DNA of 64,000 nt from Magnaporthiopsis rhizophila (lineage: Eukaryota; Ascomycota; Sordariomycetes; Magnaporthales; Magnaporthaceae). Below, one piece after another: positions 29,864-44,637 of the stretch (its first letter is position 1; each line of letters starts with the position of its first letter). The stretch is from positions 1-64,000 of the forward strand of contig PYSS01000084.1 in assembly GCA_003049465.1 (NCBI GenBank). The letters are read 5' to 3'. The notes beneath the pieces were generated by a model. It saw only the letters and a program-made list of their open reading frames with translations, searched no databases and was not told the origin of the DNA. A program made the position numbers and the translations under genes.

Positions 29864-32800
29864 TACTGATCAGTATTATTGAAAGATAATACAAACAGTT
29901 AGGCAAAAAATTTAGCGCTAAATATTTACCTGTCGGATTTTTAAAATTTAGGGAAAGGTTGGTGAAAGATTTAAAAATAAAAAAATGCTTTTCCTTTGTT
30001 CGATAGCATATTTGCTAAGCAAGTAAGTTTTTTTTTCTTTTGGCCCGTGCTGCCCAGCAATTAGGTCAAAACCAGTTAAAAAAATTTCACGAATTTAGAA
30101 AAAAATATTATATAATCCCCAAAATAAACTAAATTATCAGTTTTTAAATTTTCGAAAACTTTTGGATTAAAAAATCACCTTAAGGCAAATTTATTTATTT
30201 ATTCACCAAAATAATAATTATAATTATTTTAATAAAATTTTAATAATTAAATAAACATTATTAATAAAATATTTGGAGCATAAAAAAGCGGTTTTAAAAA
30301 AAACTTCGATTAAAAAAAAACCTATCTTTTGAAAAATATTACAAAATTATTTAAAAAATTGGGTTTTTTCCAAACTTTTATAAATTTTTATAATAAAAAC
30401 TTTTTTTAATCAAAAAATTATACCCTAAAAAACTTATTTTAAATTATTTTTAACGATTAAATTAATATTTAAATTATTAAATTTATACTCGAAAACTGCC
30501 AGCAATACAGTAATTTTTTTAACCTTTTTTAAAAATTTTAATAGCCTAAACCTTATATATATAAACCGGTTAAATGCAAAAATCCCGAAAGTATTTATCA
30601 GGTTTTTAACAAATTGCAGGATTATTATTCCTAATAAATTAAACCTAAAAAGCTTAAAAAAATTAAATTTATTATTAACCGATACAAATAACGCCCAAAA
30701 TCTGGCAATCGGGAAAATAGCAAAACCTTTAACAATAAATCGTTAAAATAAAAACAAAATTTTTAAAATCGCAATTTTGCTTGCAAAACCATCTGCCCAA
30801 ACGGAGGTATACAGTTATTAAATTAGCAAAAAACGGTTAACCGGAAATCTTTAAAATAAATTAATGCATAAATTAGGATATAATAATTATTTTTATAATA
30901 AAATAATCTATTATTAAAGCAAAAATCGGCCGAAATATTAATCCTTTTTTCCGATTCCGAAACCAAAACAGCAATTTTCAAATAACCATTCCCCTAATTT
31001 TTCCAAAAAATACCATAAGGATTAAATTTCGGTAATCTATAATGGTTATTATCCAAATCAGGAATTAATTAATCAGCTAAAATCCATTTTCCTAATCCGC
31101 CAAATTGAAAAAACCGGCTTTTAGCTATAAAAAATTACATGCCCGGCTATCACCACCAAAAATTTTTGGCCTATAAGCGGGCAAAAAACCAAATAATTAA
31201 TCCGTACCGTATGCTTTTTCCGCTGGATACAGCCAATATACCGTTTAATATAAATTTGGTAAAAATATTTGGAAATATATAATAAAATGTATAAATATTT
31301 TAAAAAATAATATAATATTTTGGATAATAAGGTTTTAATTTTTACAAACACTTATAAAATGCTTAATATCCCCCTTTTACAGCTTTATATATTTTTTCCA
31401 CTAATTTTTACAAATTAAGCCAAGGTTTATTTTATTTAAATTATAAATAGGCAATACACCTTTAAAAAAAACCTATTTAAAGCTTAAAAAATATTTCGAT
31501 ACAAAAATTAATCGGTAATGATATTATACAAATTAAAGCTTGATTATGTTCTAAATTATCAATTTTAAAAATATAAGCACAGGCAAAATAAAATGGAAAT
31601 ACTCCAAACCTTTCTGGATAAATTTCAAATTTATTAATAAATTTTAAGCCCTAATTATTAATAAAATTATTAATTAGTTATAAGCATTTTTCGTGCAATC
31701 CGGGAAATGCCCGAGCTTAAAATAGCCCTTTTACGTTTAAAAAAAATGTTTAAAAGCCTGGCTTTCCAGTTTTGCAATATTATATAGGTAAAAAAAAAAC
31801 GTTGCTATTTATAATAATTATTTTGTTAAATATAAGTTCGGAAAAAACCCCAAAAATAAGCGTTATACCGGCAAATAGAATAATAATAGCCCCCGGAAAA
31901 AGCATTTCCACAGCTTCCAAAACAAATACTGGATTTATGCCAAATATAATTATTATTTAATATAATATATACCGCAAAAATAATGCAGTATAAAAAAGTA
32001 TTAGAAAAATATTCGCCAAAAGTATAGCGATTAGAAAAATTTTTTTGCCTAATTCTTTTTTAAATATAAAAAAAATAGCAATAAGGATAATAAAAAACCC
32101 GCAAATAACTAATAAACCTAATTAATATCAAAACCCAATAATTAATTAAATAATGATAAACAAAATATTATTAATGCATTTTTTTACCGCTATTACCGCT
32201 AACCATTTTATTAACAAAATTTTCCGATATTGCATTTAGGCTTATTTTTTATAATAAATAAACAAAAACTAGAATAAAAACGACCAAAAGCAGGTATTGT
32301 AACAGTACGTATTTTTTAGCAAAAGTAAATAATATAGCATTTTTCCAAATATAAAAGCGGCCAAAATTTCGACCGCCAATTTTATGCAATTTCGAGTATT
32401 ATAATATTTTCTGCCTAATTTTTAATTAACCACTGGCAAATTTAAATGGCATATTTGTTTTGGTTCAAAAAATACCCTATTTAGCCTGGGCAAAATTATA
32501 TTAAAAATCCAAATCATATCGATCATTTTTTATATAATCCTAATATAACCCTTTTTTTGGTTATACTTTAAAAATATAAATCAATTAGGCATTTACCTTA
32601 ATAATATGCATAATAAGCTTATAATTAAGCTTGGCAAACGCATTCCGATTATCAAAAAATCAGGCTACCCATAATTTTTTTTCAATAAAGCTAACTATTC
32701 AGGTGCTTTATATTTAACTAATCAAATAATCACAAAAATACTTTCCCTAACAAAAACAAAATTAAAACATTTGCACAAACACTTTAATTATCCTTTTATT

Positions 32801-35800
32801 AATTATTTCTAACATATGCTAAACCAGGCAGGCCATTGGGCAAATCGGAAAATTTTGCAAATAATTAATCAAATATGCCACCATTGCCAAACCATAAATT
32901 TTGCATTATAATACTTTAAATTTATATTTAAAAATAACATTAATTTTAATTACAAAATAATTATCGATATTATATATTTAAATAGCAAATAAATATTTTA
33001 TATAATCGATACAAATATTATATTTAGCAAAGTAATATTCCTCAAAAAAAATCAGCCAAAAAAATATGGAAAACTTTCAAATGCTGCTGGTTTAACACCT
33101 ATTTTGGCCCGCTTAATATTATATTTTATAATGCAAAAACCAATTTTATTATAAGCAAATTCCAGGCAAAAATAAAACTTTTTGGGATTATATACCATTA
33201 GGTTTTAATAAAAGCACACTAATCGATAAGCAAAGTTAAAAAATATTATGCACCTTTCTAATAGGCCTATAAAATAATCAGAAAAAAATGCCTTAATATC
33301 CACCCCGGCTTGGTATTTTAAAAAATAATTAAAATATTAAATAATATTGTACAATTTAATAAATTAATCCTTATTTTGCTTATTTTTGGTGCTATGCCGC
33401 AATATAATAATAATTTAGCACCTTTTGGAATACAGGTTTAATAAACGGCAATAATTATCAAAATTATAGCAAAATTGCGCAAATTTTTTGCCAAACGAAG
33501 GATAAATAATACCCTAAATATGCGCAATAACCCGAGCATTATAAAAATATTACCCAGCTTTCTTGCTTTGGAAAATAAGGGTTTTATTTACCAAAAAAAA
33601 CAAAAATAGCAAAAACTTTTTAAAGTATTATTTGTAATAAAAAACAAAATTATAATATATATACCAAATAATTCAGTAATATTCCGGAGCACTGTTTGCA
33701 AATTTTACCATAAATCGGAAAAATAGCAAACAGCAGATCCAAAAAAACAGCCGGAACTATTTAAATATCCAGCCCCAAACTAGCCGCAGCTCCAAAAACG
33801 GCCTTATAAAAATACAGAACGGTAAATTAATAATTTAACAAATACCAGCAAAAACGATTTAAAAATCAAAAAATTGCCATTATTTTTTTCGCATAAATAA
33901 AAAAGGCCGCGCAGGGTACCTGAACCACCAGCACCTTTAATTATTACACCAGCCGATAAACCGGTACCCAAATAATATAAATAATTTTAGCGCAACCCCA
34001 AAATAGCAAATACCCTAATAGCATTTATAAATGCAAAAAAAACGGAATTTATACGCCTAACTCTTTATTATTAACAGGTTGAAAAAATTATAACCCTAAA
34101 CAAACCTTTTAAACAGTTTAACCAAAAAGAAATTGGTAATTTACTGGCCAATAATATAATTAAACCGATCAAATAATACCAAATCAATAAATTGGTAAAA
34201 ATTTTCGAAATATATATAATTAAAAAGGTTAAAAGGACAAATGCAAACCTTTATAAAAAATTGAAATTTGTGGTACAAAAATATAATAATTAAAAAAAAT
34301 CAACATTATTTACCAATCCCCAATAATTATATAATATAATTAATACCTGATTTTTGCATTTATATTAGCCTTTATAGCTATAAAAAACCAGCTAATAATC
34401 CGAAATATCAACCAAATATATACCCAGGCCAAAATTAAGTTGCAAAAAACCGTTTATTTATGCTTTTTTATAAAATTATAATAGTAATACCCTTTTAAAA
34501 CCATATTTTGTTTAATTAAACCGTTTTACGGATTGGTTAAAGCCGGATTATATTAATTTATAATATACGAAAAATATTATAAAAAGCGATTGGATTGCTT
34601 TATTTCCGATTATAATCCCTGTTTGTTTATTTCAAAAATTGGCAAAAATTTTGGAATTATCGGTATACAAACCGATAATATATTAAATTTAAACAGCAAA
34701 AAGTTTATAGAAAAAGAAAAAATTACCCTTCAAAAGGCAGGTTTCAAAACCAAACCGAAATTTATTCTAAACCTTAATAACAAAAATTATTTTAATAATT
34801 GCAAAATTATAATCGGTAAAATAATTATTTGTATATAGCAAAAGGGATAGGCAGATTGGCTTAAATTTATGCCCTATAAAAACGATAATACCCAGCAACA
34901 ATACATTATTTAATGCATATAAAAGGCATATATCAGCTTAATATGCCAGCCGAAAACCATTTTCAATTATTCCGTGGCTGCGCAAATTAAAAAACCCCAA
35001 AACGCAAATATCAAAAAATTTAACAAATATATCCGTTAATAAATTAATAATGCAAATAAAAGCCTGAATTATATCCAATTTGATCTGTCAAAAACAAAAC
35101 TATTTATATTTATAAACGGATCTTTTGCTAATAATAAGGATTTTAATTCATAAATTGGTATTATGGTTATTTCTAAAATTAAAACCAGTATAAAACAGGA
35201 AAATAGCTTCCAAATCACCAGAAATATACTGCACTAACGCTTTGTCAAATGCAAAAGGGTAATATAAAACATTTTTGCTAGTAAAATTTATAGCATAATT
35301 AGCAAATTTAATACGGGCTATATCCTTAAAATAATATTTTCAGCGATTAATAAAAAACTGGACCTGCCCTTTTGCAAATTAGTGATCTGCATTAATAGCT
35401 TTTCGCTATATTAATACCTTGTCCAACTAGAAACAATAATAAAAAAGCGCCTTATAATAAATATTATAATTTTCTGCAAATGCTACAAGGGTCGGAAAAT
35501 TAATAAAATCCGGTAAATTACAGGAATAAATAATCCTATAAATATTATAATTAAAAATCAGCCAAATAAAACCTTAAAAGATTTTGTTAGCTTTAACATA
35601 ACAATAATCGGGATCAAAAAATGGGTAAAACAAAATCAAAAATAAAAAAAAACCAGGGATTATAATAAATTAATTTCTTTTTTTATAATAAAAATAGCAA
35701 ACCCTAAAAATACAGCGCAATATAATATAAAACCATGCTCCCCACAATCGATAAAAATAGCAAATAATACAGCGCAAAAAAACAATATCGCAATTTTTTA

Positions 35801-36085
35801 AACGCATATTCCCAAATCTCCTTTTACTTCTCCTCTTTTTTTGTATTATACATTTTTATCAAAATTACAGCATCCCACATTTTTAAAACGGCCGCTCGGC
35901 TAGTAACATTATATTCCGCTCGCATTATTATAAAAAAATTATTGTTTATCTCGGCAAACAAATTATTTTTACCCTTATTTTTTTCGGTAAAAATTAGCAT
36001 TATTTTATAAGTGGTTTTTTATTTATTAAATTCCTGCAATTAAATAATCCCTATTAGCAAAATGCTTTCCGATCATTTAACCCAA
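29864..36085 (+). mobile_element. Degenerate Copia-type retrotransposon F, left part
   Basis: A long RIP-mutated region whose plus strand carries Copia-order integrase, reverse transcriptase and RNase H remnants (see the pseudogene entry). It is interrupted at 36085 by element B and resumes at 43278. Its 5' boundary is not certain; the region just right of 29863 shows no LTR-like start. The part 30,000-32,700 is unreadable apart from short frames (for example 31772-31960) and presumably held the upstream part of the polyprotein. Confidence 0.7.
32790..35450 (+). pseudogene. Copia-type pol remnant: integrase, reverse transcriptase, RNase H
   Basis: Reading the plus strand across stops gives, in Copia order, an integrase zinc region (GH near 32829, CHHC at 32876-32887) and an integrase core segment starting DIIYLN near 32,965. 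Next is a reverse transcriptase whose longest open piece is 34590-34838. That piece (WIALFPIII-like start, then GIIGIQTDNILNLN) corresponds to the loop and YVDD-like region of the fungal Copia family, which reads LGIVGLQTDDTLIL. An RNase H start (about 35,090) follows. Many stops and no intact frame: not functional. The same sequence lies inverted in element E. Confidence 0.82.
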
Positions 36086-36544
36086 TGTTACAAACGGTTC
36101 TCTGCTTCTAGGGTAGGGTATGCTAGGAGAGGCGTTAAGCAGTATGGTTTCCACAAGGTTGCCTTGTGCTGGGGACTGGATAATAACAAAGGTTTCGATT
36201 ATTTACCCAAGGGGTGCCTTGGAGCTAATTTAGGTTGATTAATGCCGAGGCCTTAATTAAAGCTATCTAATACAGTAAGAAATCCTTGCTTTATATACCC
36301 GTGATTTTTTTATATTATATTTGTGCTATATTTGTTATATTATATAACAGATATATTATTGTGCTATATTTGTTATGTTGCATAGCAGATATATTATTCG
36401 TGCTTAGGTAAATGCCTAGTTACGTGATTTTTTGCCTATCTGGCTTTAATTATTCAGCCTTTGGCTTTTTTGATTGCGGGGTAAAAGTATCCCGCTGGGG
36501 GTTAGCCCCAGCCCTTTTGTCCCTTACCAATTATGGTTATAATA
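36086..36544 (-). repeat. Left (3') LTR of element B
   Basis: 459 bp, starting TGTTACAAACGG and ending GTTATAATA; the same length as the other LTR, differing mostly by transitions. It contains a short tandem array with CTATATTTGTTAT units near 36,320-36,400. Confidence 0.92.
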
Positions 36545-36906
36545 TTAGGTTTCCCTTTTTAGGCCAAATTTTTTTAACCAAAATTTGCGGCCCTATTTTT
36601 TTATTAATGGTAAATATTTTTTTTTCCTTATTATCTTTTATTTCCTTTTTTTGATAAAATATTTGGTTGAGTGCAAAAATAAAAAATTATTAATATATAA
36701 TTTACCGTTTGCCATAATAACCTGCTTGCTGTTTTTTTATTATTTTCCACCGAGATACTTTTTTGTTTTGTTTATAAGGCGCTAGGGTTTATATATTGTG
36801 TTATATTCCCCCGCAACTTTTTTAAGTGCATTAAATGCATTTATTAAGGATGTTTTCGGTGCAACGTGCTAGGTCCTTTTTTATTTTAGTTTGAAAAGCT
36901 TAGTTG

Positions 36907-37167
36907 CTAATACTTTAAAATAAAAGCTAAGTTGGAAGCGGTAAAAAAGGAGCGCTGTTGCATTAATGCCAAGGTTAAGCGTTTGCGCAAGCAAAAAAAA
37001 ATATAGTTTGAAAAAAAAATGCGTGCAATTTGTTGCAGGATTAATAATATAAAAAAGTTAAAGCGGATCGAGCGGGAAAAGGCCGATAAAGCGGCCGTAT
37101 AGGCTTTTGCTGTGCCCTTTAATTTGCTAGCCCCCGATTTTCCTTTATTATTTCCGAGCTGGGCCAA
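36907..37167 (-). pseudogene. C-terminal tail of the element B polyprotein
   Basis: An 86-codon open piece on the minus strand, downstream of the chromodomain-like region and upstream of the 3' LTR. A matching but more damaged piece lies at the same place in element A (about 63,080-63,310 +). It has a hydrophobic/Lys-rich pattern with no recognised domain. Confidence 0.6.
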
Positions 37168-40100
37168 TTATAGGATCAACCCCGACCTTAATTTGTTAGT
37201 TTTGCTTTAACCAGGTAAATTATTTTGGTACAGGTATTCCGAGCCGAAATCCGAGTTTTGGTACTGGTATTAACTTTTTACCAAAAATTTTCCGCCGGTA
37301 TTTTTCAAAAGTTTTTGGCACTTTTTTTAGGTTTGTTTTTTTTTTCAAATACTTTTTTTAATTTTGTACCCTGCTTATTTAACCAAATAATATTTGGTTT
37401 TATTAATAACTTTTTTATCCAAATTTTTTTTGATTTTATATTTTTATTTTGGGTCGATTTTTATTAATTTGTTACTTTTAAACCCTAATAATGCTGATTT
37501 AAACAAATTAATATAAAAAATCGGATAGTTTTTTATGGTTGGTAACAATTAAAATTTATAATTAATATTAAAAACCTTCCTTAAAATTTTAAACGGTCCC
37601 AATTTTTTATAGTTTAGTTTATTATTTGGTCGTTTTATTTTAATATTGCATCAAAAAAGATAAATGTTATTTTTTTTTTAAAGGTTGGTTTTTTTATTTT
37701 TTTTTTATTGGCCTGTATAAATATATATTATTATAATTTTTTTAGTTTTATTTGGAGATTTTTGTGCAGTTTGGTAAATTTTTTCATTTATATTTTTGCT
37801 ATTAGGGCATATAATCCTGCCCTGGGTTTTTTATACACCGTAAATATATATCCGTAATTTGTATAAAACGGTATGGTTTTTGTACTTTTGTATATTAAAT
37901 TATTATACACAAATTATGCTATAAGAAATAATTATACCCAGTTATTTTATTTATAATTAACAAAATAATATAAATATTATTTTATAATTTGATTTGTTCG
38001 TTTTGTTTGTTTATTTGTTTAAAAATAATAAATTGTGAAAAAGGCGTGTTTTGCATTTAAATTTGTTATAAGTTATTTCCAAAATTTGCTATTAAATAAT
38101 TTGTTTCGGTTTAAAATTATGCATTCCGGTATTCCGTATTTTGCAATTATATTCCGGATAAAAATATAAATTAGGTTTATAATTTTTGCATTTTTTTTAA
38201 ATAGCAGGTATATGGCATATTTGGTAAATCGATTAATTATTACTATAATATTATTATACTAAACATTTGTAAAAAAAATTTTTGATTTGGATAGCCCTAT
38301 AATAAAATCCGCCGTAATTTTTTGCTATATTTTGCTAAATACTGGTAAAGGTTATAGCAAATTATAAAGTTTATACCTGCTAGTTTTGTTTTTCGCATAA
38401 TTTTTGCAATTTTTAATTATATTTTGTATTTCGGCACAAATTTTTATAAATTTGTAATATTATTGAAGCTTTTTTTAGGTTTTAATAATTCTTTAATATT
38501 TATTAATTATTTGGTTATAAATTTGCTGGATTTTTTCTGGGATTTAACTTTTTTATCGGGTTATTTTGGCCAATATTTATTATACCGGGATCAGGGATTT
38601 GTTTAATTTTTTGGCCAAAATTATGCATGTTTCTGGTGGTATATCCACCTAATAATCCGATTAACGGTTTAAAATATCCGTTTGGCCATTTTTTAACCCT
38701 TTTTTGATTTTGATTTGAAAGTTATAATTTTGAAAAAACTGGCTTTATTGGATTTATTTTTTATTTAGTATTTGGCTGGTGGTAAATTATAATAGGTTTT
38801 TGTAATTCGTATATATTATAATTTGATAGTTAGCTTTGCACAAATATACCTTTTATTTTTCCAAAATTTTAATAATAACAAAAAGCTTTTTATTGTGGAT
38901 TTGATAATTTAGCTTAGGTTTATTTATTTTTTGCAAAAAAAATGTACAAAAGTGCAATTTTTTTTGATTATTTTGCTGTTTTAGCTATTTTCCGATAATA
39001 AAATCCGATGCGTTAATTTTAACCTTAAAGGATTTTTTTGGATTTGGTATTATTAGTACCGGTATTTGGATAATAGCTTTTTTTAGCGATTCGAAAATTA
39101 TTTGTTTTTATATTTCTTAATAAAATTGGGTGTTATTTTTGGTAAAATCCGTAAATGGTATAATTTTTCTGTTAAAATTTTGGATAAATTTTCGGTAAAA
39201 GTTTAAAAATCCTAAAAAACCTCGTACTTTTTTAACCGTGGTAAATATAGGCCAGTTTTTTATTGCCTGTATTTTTTTAGGTTTTATCCAAATTTTTCTT
39301 TATTTAATAATAAACCCGAGGAAAATTATTTTTAAAAAATGCCATATATATTTATCCGGGTTAACCAAAAACCTTGCATTTTGCAACTTTTATAATATTT
39401 TGTGCATATATTGCTTATATTTTTCTAATATATCCAAAAAGATCAGAATATTATTTAAATATATAAGGGCAAAAATATCGAGGTATTTTTATAATATATG
39501 GTTAATTATTCGCTAAAATATGGCTGGTGCATTGATAAATCCGAAAATTATTATTAATAATTCAAAAATTTCAAGCTTGGTTCAAAAAGTAATTTTCCAT
39601 TTATTACCCTTTTTAATCCTTAATAAGCCATAAGTTTTGTGTAAATTTAGGGTTATAAACCACCAGCTTTTCCCAAGCTTATTTTTAAGCTTATTAATTA
39701 AAAATAAAAAATACTAATCTTTTATTATTTTCTGATTTAACGAACGGTAATCGATATATATCTGTTCCTCCCCGTTTTTTTTAAAAACAAACAAAATTTT
39801 ATATTTTATAGGAAAATTAAAAAATTTGATAAATCCCTTCCTAATTTTTTCCTTAAATTATTCCTGTAATAGCTTTTTTTACCAAAGGTTTAATTAATAC
39901 AGTTTTTAGTATTTAAATTATATTTCCGGTTTAAGTTTAATTTTATAATCAAATGATCCATATTTTGGTAATACCGTTTCCAAATTTTTTTGGAACAGTT
40001 TCCAATATTTGTAATATTTTTTAAAAATATTTTTAAATCTTTTTTTAGTAATTTTTTATTTATCGGATTCATTTGTATCCGTATTTATTAGTATTTCGAT

Positions 40101-42813
40101 TGGTGCAGTTTGCCAAAATTGATTGCCAAATTTTGCTATTATTGCAATTGCCCTTTTTGGCATCCGTTTTTTATTATCCGGGGCCTGTAGCTATTGGGCT
40201 TTTTTATTGGTTAATAGTAATTTTTTTTATTAAATTTGTTTAATAATCCAATTTATTAAAGGGTTATACTTTTTAAATTATAAAAAATTTAAAATCAGGT
40301 TTTTCCTTTTTATATTTATAATATTCAGGATTATTTTGCAGGTTTTCCCCAAAAATTAAAATTTAAAATAATCAGTTTTAATATTAATCTTTTTTTTGTT
40401 AAACGTAACTGGCTCTTATTTTATTATTATAAAGTTGTATGGTTTTTTTTTCTAATATATCGGAATATTGTACCTTTTTATTGCTTTTGGCGAAAAATAA
40501 TTTTTTTAAGCTCCGCAATTAATTATAATTTTTATTTTTCGCCTTTTTTAATATATTATTATCCTGATATATTTATACTGGTCGATAATTGTTGTTATTA
40601 GGGATTTTTTTGGTTATTACCCTACCCGTGCCTTATTTTTGGGTAAACTTTTTAATTTTTTGTTTGGGGCGCTTGCTGCCGGGCCCTAATTATTTTTATT
40701 AATCGGATAAATTTATCCGTCCAAATTTTCGCTTTTTTTTCCATATATATCTTATACTCCGGTTTTTTGCATATTTGGTATATAAAAATTCCTGTTAGGC
40801 ATATTATAAAATATGCTAGTAATGGTTTGAAAATTATTGCGAAACTTTTATAATCCATTTTTGCCATTTACCATTTCGGAAACTGGTATTCCTATTATAA
40901 GTATTGCATTAATCCCTTTTTTTTTTCGTAAAAAAAAATTATGCTTTAATTTTTTGGTTATATACTACTTGTAATTATTATATAAATATTCGGCCCAAAA
41001 AAGTTTATTATAATGGTCCGTATCGGAGTTTATATTTTTGTAATCTAACGCATATAGCTGTGCTAATCGCTGGTCCAGGTTCGGGATATTTTCGAATGGT
41101 GCCCTGTAATAGGTAACCAACTCATTATTTTTTAACCAATCCAGGGGCTTTTTATTATTGTTCTGCGCTAGTTTTTTGCATATTAAACCACCGATAGGTT
41201 TGGATTAATCCTAAAATTATTGGTTTGCTTTTAAAAACCTGAATAAAATATATACCTTTTGTACTTTTTTTTTGGTTATAAAGGATTATTTCCTTATTTC
41301 GATCAATTGCTGATCAAATTTTTGTTAAAATTTTTTAAAATCGATAATATATTATTTTTTACTAGATTTTCCGTTATTGGGGTTCATTTTTATAATTTTC
41401 CAAAATTTTGTTAAATCCAGCTTTTTTTCCTGGGTTTATAACAAATGCGTTTGGCCCAAAAGGTATTTTATTTTTGTATCTATATTTGGGTTTTTTTCGG
41501 GGTTATTAACCGAAATATTTAATATGCCTTTGCTCCGGACTAACTTTTCGAATTCCCTATTTTGTTTAACAAATTTTTCCGTTATTGGTATACAATTATT
41601 TTTGCTATTAATTTGGAATTGGTTAATTTGTTACATTATAGCAAATTATCGTTTGGAATAATACCCTGTAACATTTTTATTAAAATAATAAATTATATAA
41701 TTTTTATCAAAATAATAAATTTAGCTAAATAATGCTTTGGGATACAGGCTTTTTTCCGTTGTTTATTATACTGCCCTAAATAAAATCGAAATTATAGGTT
41801 TATAACCGTTTGGCGCATTTTTCCGGTAAAAAATAACCATTTATCGATTTTTTTGCGGATAATCTTTTTTAATATATCCTTTTTTTTATATTTAAAATAT
41901 TTTCCATTTTTTAAATTTTTAAACCTAATATATTTTTATTCCTTTTGCTGGTATATAGCTCCAGTATTAAAATTTATAAATTTAGGGTGTATACCGTAAG
42001 TTATGGATTATTATTATTTTGCTTTTTTTTAATTGGTTTTGTTATTTTGCATTATTGGTTTGGTTTGCTAAATTTTTTTTTCGAAACAATATTTATATAG
42101 TTTATTGCTAATATGGATGGCCGTAATAATATAATTAACGAAATTTTCAGGTTATTCTTATTTAAATAGCTCATTTTTTATATTATTTTTTAGCCTTTGG
42201 TAAAGCTGGGTTATTTTAGTATCCTCCGTCCAATTAAGCTTGTTAATCAGTTGTTAAAATTCGAAAATATAGGTTAATGCAGGGCCTTTTTACCGAAATT
42301 AAAACAGCTTCCTTTCAGCCACCCATTTTTTGTTAATTTACCCGAAAATTTTGGCAACCTTTTTACCGAACTTCTCGAAATCGGCAAATATTAGTTTGGT
42401 TTTTTTTTGGATTTGTTGTGTTTTTTTAGGTAATTGGACCAAATGGGTTCGAATTAATCCTTAACCTTGCTATTTAAATGTATAACTGTATAAATAACTT
42501 TCTATTTTTCCTGTTAAAAATGGTCTTGGTAAAATAAAAAATACCCTTTATATTTGGTCAAAAACATTTTAATTTTACTTTTTTTCCTATTATATTTATC
42601 AGGCAAAAGGAATTTATAAAATTTAATAATAATATAAGGTTTGGTTTAAATTTCCTTAAATTTTTCAATTTCCGTAATAAATATTTGTATGGCTGCCGAA
42701 AAATTATTGTATAATTTGCCAGTAATAATAATACCCTCGGGTTTTTTACCTGCGATTGATATAATTATTATTGCTCGTTACCTCCGGTAAATACTGAACA
42801 GGATCAATTAAAA

Positions 42814-43272
42814 TGTTATAAACAGTTTTTTGCTTTTAGGGTAGGGTATGTTAAAAAAGGCATTAAGCAGTATAATTTTTACAAAATTGCCTTATGCTGG
42901 GAACTGGATAATAATAAAAATCTCGATTGTTTGCCCAAAGGGTGCTTTGAAACTAATTTAGGTTAATTAATGCCAAAGCCTTAATTAAAACTATTTAATA
43001 CAGTAAAAAATCCTTGCTTTATATACCCGTAATTTTTCTATACTATATTTGTGCTATATTTGCTATATTGCATAACAAACATATCACTGTGCTATATCTG
43101 CTATGTTGCATAGCAGATATATTACCCGTGTTTAGGTAAGTGCCTAATTATATAACTTTCTGCCCACCTGGCCTTAGTTATTTAGCCCTTGGCTTTTTTA
43201 ACTGCGGGGTAAAGGCGTCCCGCTGGGGGTTAGCCCCAGCCCTTCTGTCCCCTGCCAGCTGTGGTCGTAACA
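42814..43272 (-). repeat. Right (5') LTR of element B
   Basis: 459 bp, starting TGTTATAAACAG and ending GTCGTAACA. It contains the tandem array with GCTATATTTGCTAT and related units near 43,050-43,130. Confidence 0.92.
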
Positions 43273-43277
43273 CCCAA

Positions 43278-44637
43278 AAAACAAATTTATAGCCTTTTTG
43301 CAAACCTTTTTTTGCCCTGGCACTACACCGCAAAAAAATTAAAAGCCAAACGCAAAACCAAAAAAGGACTAAAAATAATTATTAACCTAATTTTATAATT
43401 AAGCTTTCAAAAATCGAAAAATTTATATAAATTTGCACGTATAGCTTAAAATATATAACCAATATTATTTTTTGTTCGGGATTTGATTCCGGCAACCATC
43501 TCCTTTATTAAGCTCCGGCATTTTACCGGCCAAAATCAATTTAAAGCATCCTAAATATAGGACCAATCTTAAATCCCCCTTTTTACCGCGCCTGCCAAAG
43601 CTTAAAATTGGCAGTTTAATACTTTTACCGCCAATAATGGGACGGTCGGAAATTTTAAAAATAATTTTGCTTTTGCCTTTTTTTTAGGGGTTTTAAGCTC
43701 GGAATAATCTCCGAACTGCTAAATGGTAAAATTAATAATCTTAACCGGCTTTTATAAAGGTTATAATTGCACCTAAACAAATTTTAACTGCTCGAAAAGC
43801 ACAGAATAAATTATGGCTTATTTGTATTGCTCGGTAAAAGGTTCGTTTTAAAATTGGAAAGTTAAAAGCTTAGCAAACTTTTTTTTTTACTGCTATTTTT
43901 TTGCATAATAAAATTATTATTAAGCTAATTAATAAGTTTGGTTTGCTTATTTATTAAATTGCTGTGATCCAATTAGCATTAAAAAGCTATTTCCAATAAA
44001 ATATTAATTGCTTACTAAAAAGTAATCCTTTTTTGTTTAATGCGAAACTTTTTATCCTTTTTTTAATAATTACCTAAAAATTTAAACATAAATCCCAAAA
44101 AAGCACCCGTAATTTTAATTGCCTGTAATACTATTATAATAAAATTTGTAATATTATCGGGATTAATAAAAGGAGGATTAATAATTTCGAAAAGGCCAGC
44201 CGCAAAATTATATTTAAAATTTTTGGTCGAAACAGGATCAGGATTCGAAACCGGAATAAAAAACGGCTTATCCAAAACTTAAACGCGTTTGGTTTTTTCG
44301 AAACAAAATATTATATGCTAATAATATTGGTACCGATTTGGGAATTATCTAATTAAGCCGTAAATACTGGTACAGCCAAATTTTGCGGAAAACCAGCTTA
44401 TTTTTTAATTTAACCATTTTAAATAACAATTTTAAATTTATTACTGCTCGATAAAAAATTATCAGTTAAGCCCAGATTTTAAAAACGATAATATTTGCAC
44501 AACCGTATAAAATTTGATAATTTCCTTTTTTTACCAGCCATTTTGGTTATAGAAATAAAAAAAGGGCAAAAAAAAAGGAAAAAAAATAACAATTAACAAA
44601 ATAACAATTGATTAATCGGAATCCTAAATAACAAAAT
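43278..44637 (-). mobile_element. Element F, right part, with an opposite-strand ORF remnant
   Basis: Continues F after the CCCAA duplication. In this part the readable frame is on the minus strand, against the Copia pol: the open piece 44063-44275 codes a Phe/Asn-rich segment ending FKFLGNY, and the frame can be followed upstream to a start near 44,545 (MAGKKRKLSNF). The inverted copy in E carries the same frame (start near 45,694). No domain was recognised. It may be a separate gene of the element or an older insertion shared by both copies. Confidence 0.6.

Larger units (their letters stand above)
36086..43272 (-). mobile_element. Complete but decayed chromovirus-type Gypsy element B, TSD CCCAA
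   Basis: Bounded by two 459-bp LTRs (36086-36544 and 42814-43272) and flanked by perfect CCCAA duplications (36081-36085 and 43273-43277), so it is one whole insertion of 7,187 bp. Coding sense is minus: reading leftwards come gag-like sequence, the reverse transcriptase (IYLNNILIF region near 39,440-39,480), RNase H, integrase and a chromodomain-like tail near 37,340-37,450. All frames are full of stops. Removing it restores element F, as confirmed by the uninterrupted copy E. Confidence 0.95.
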
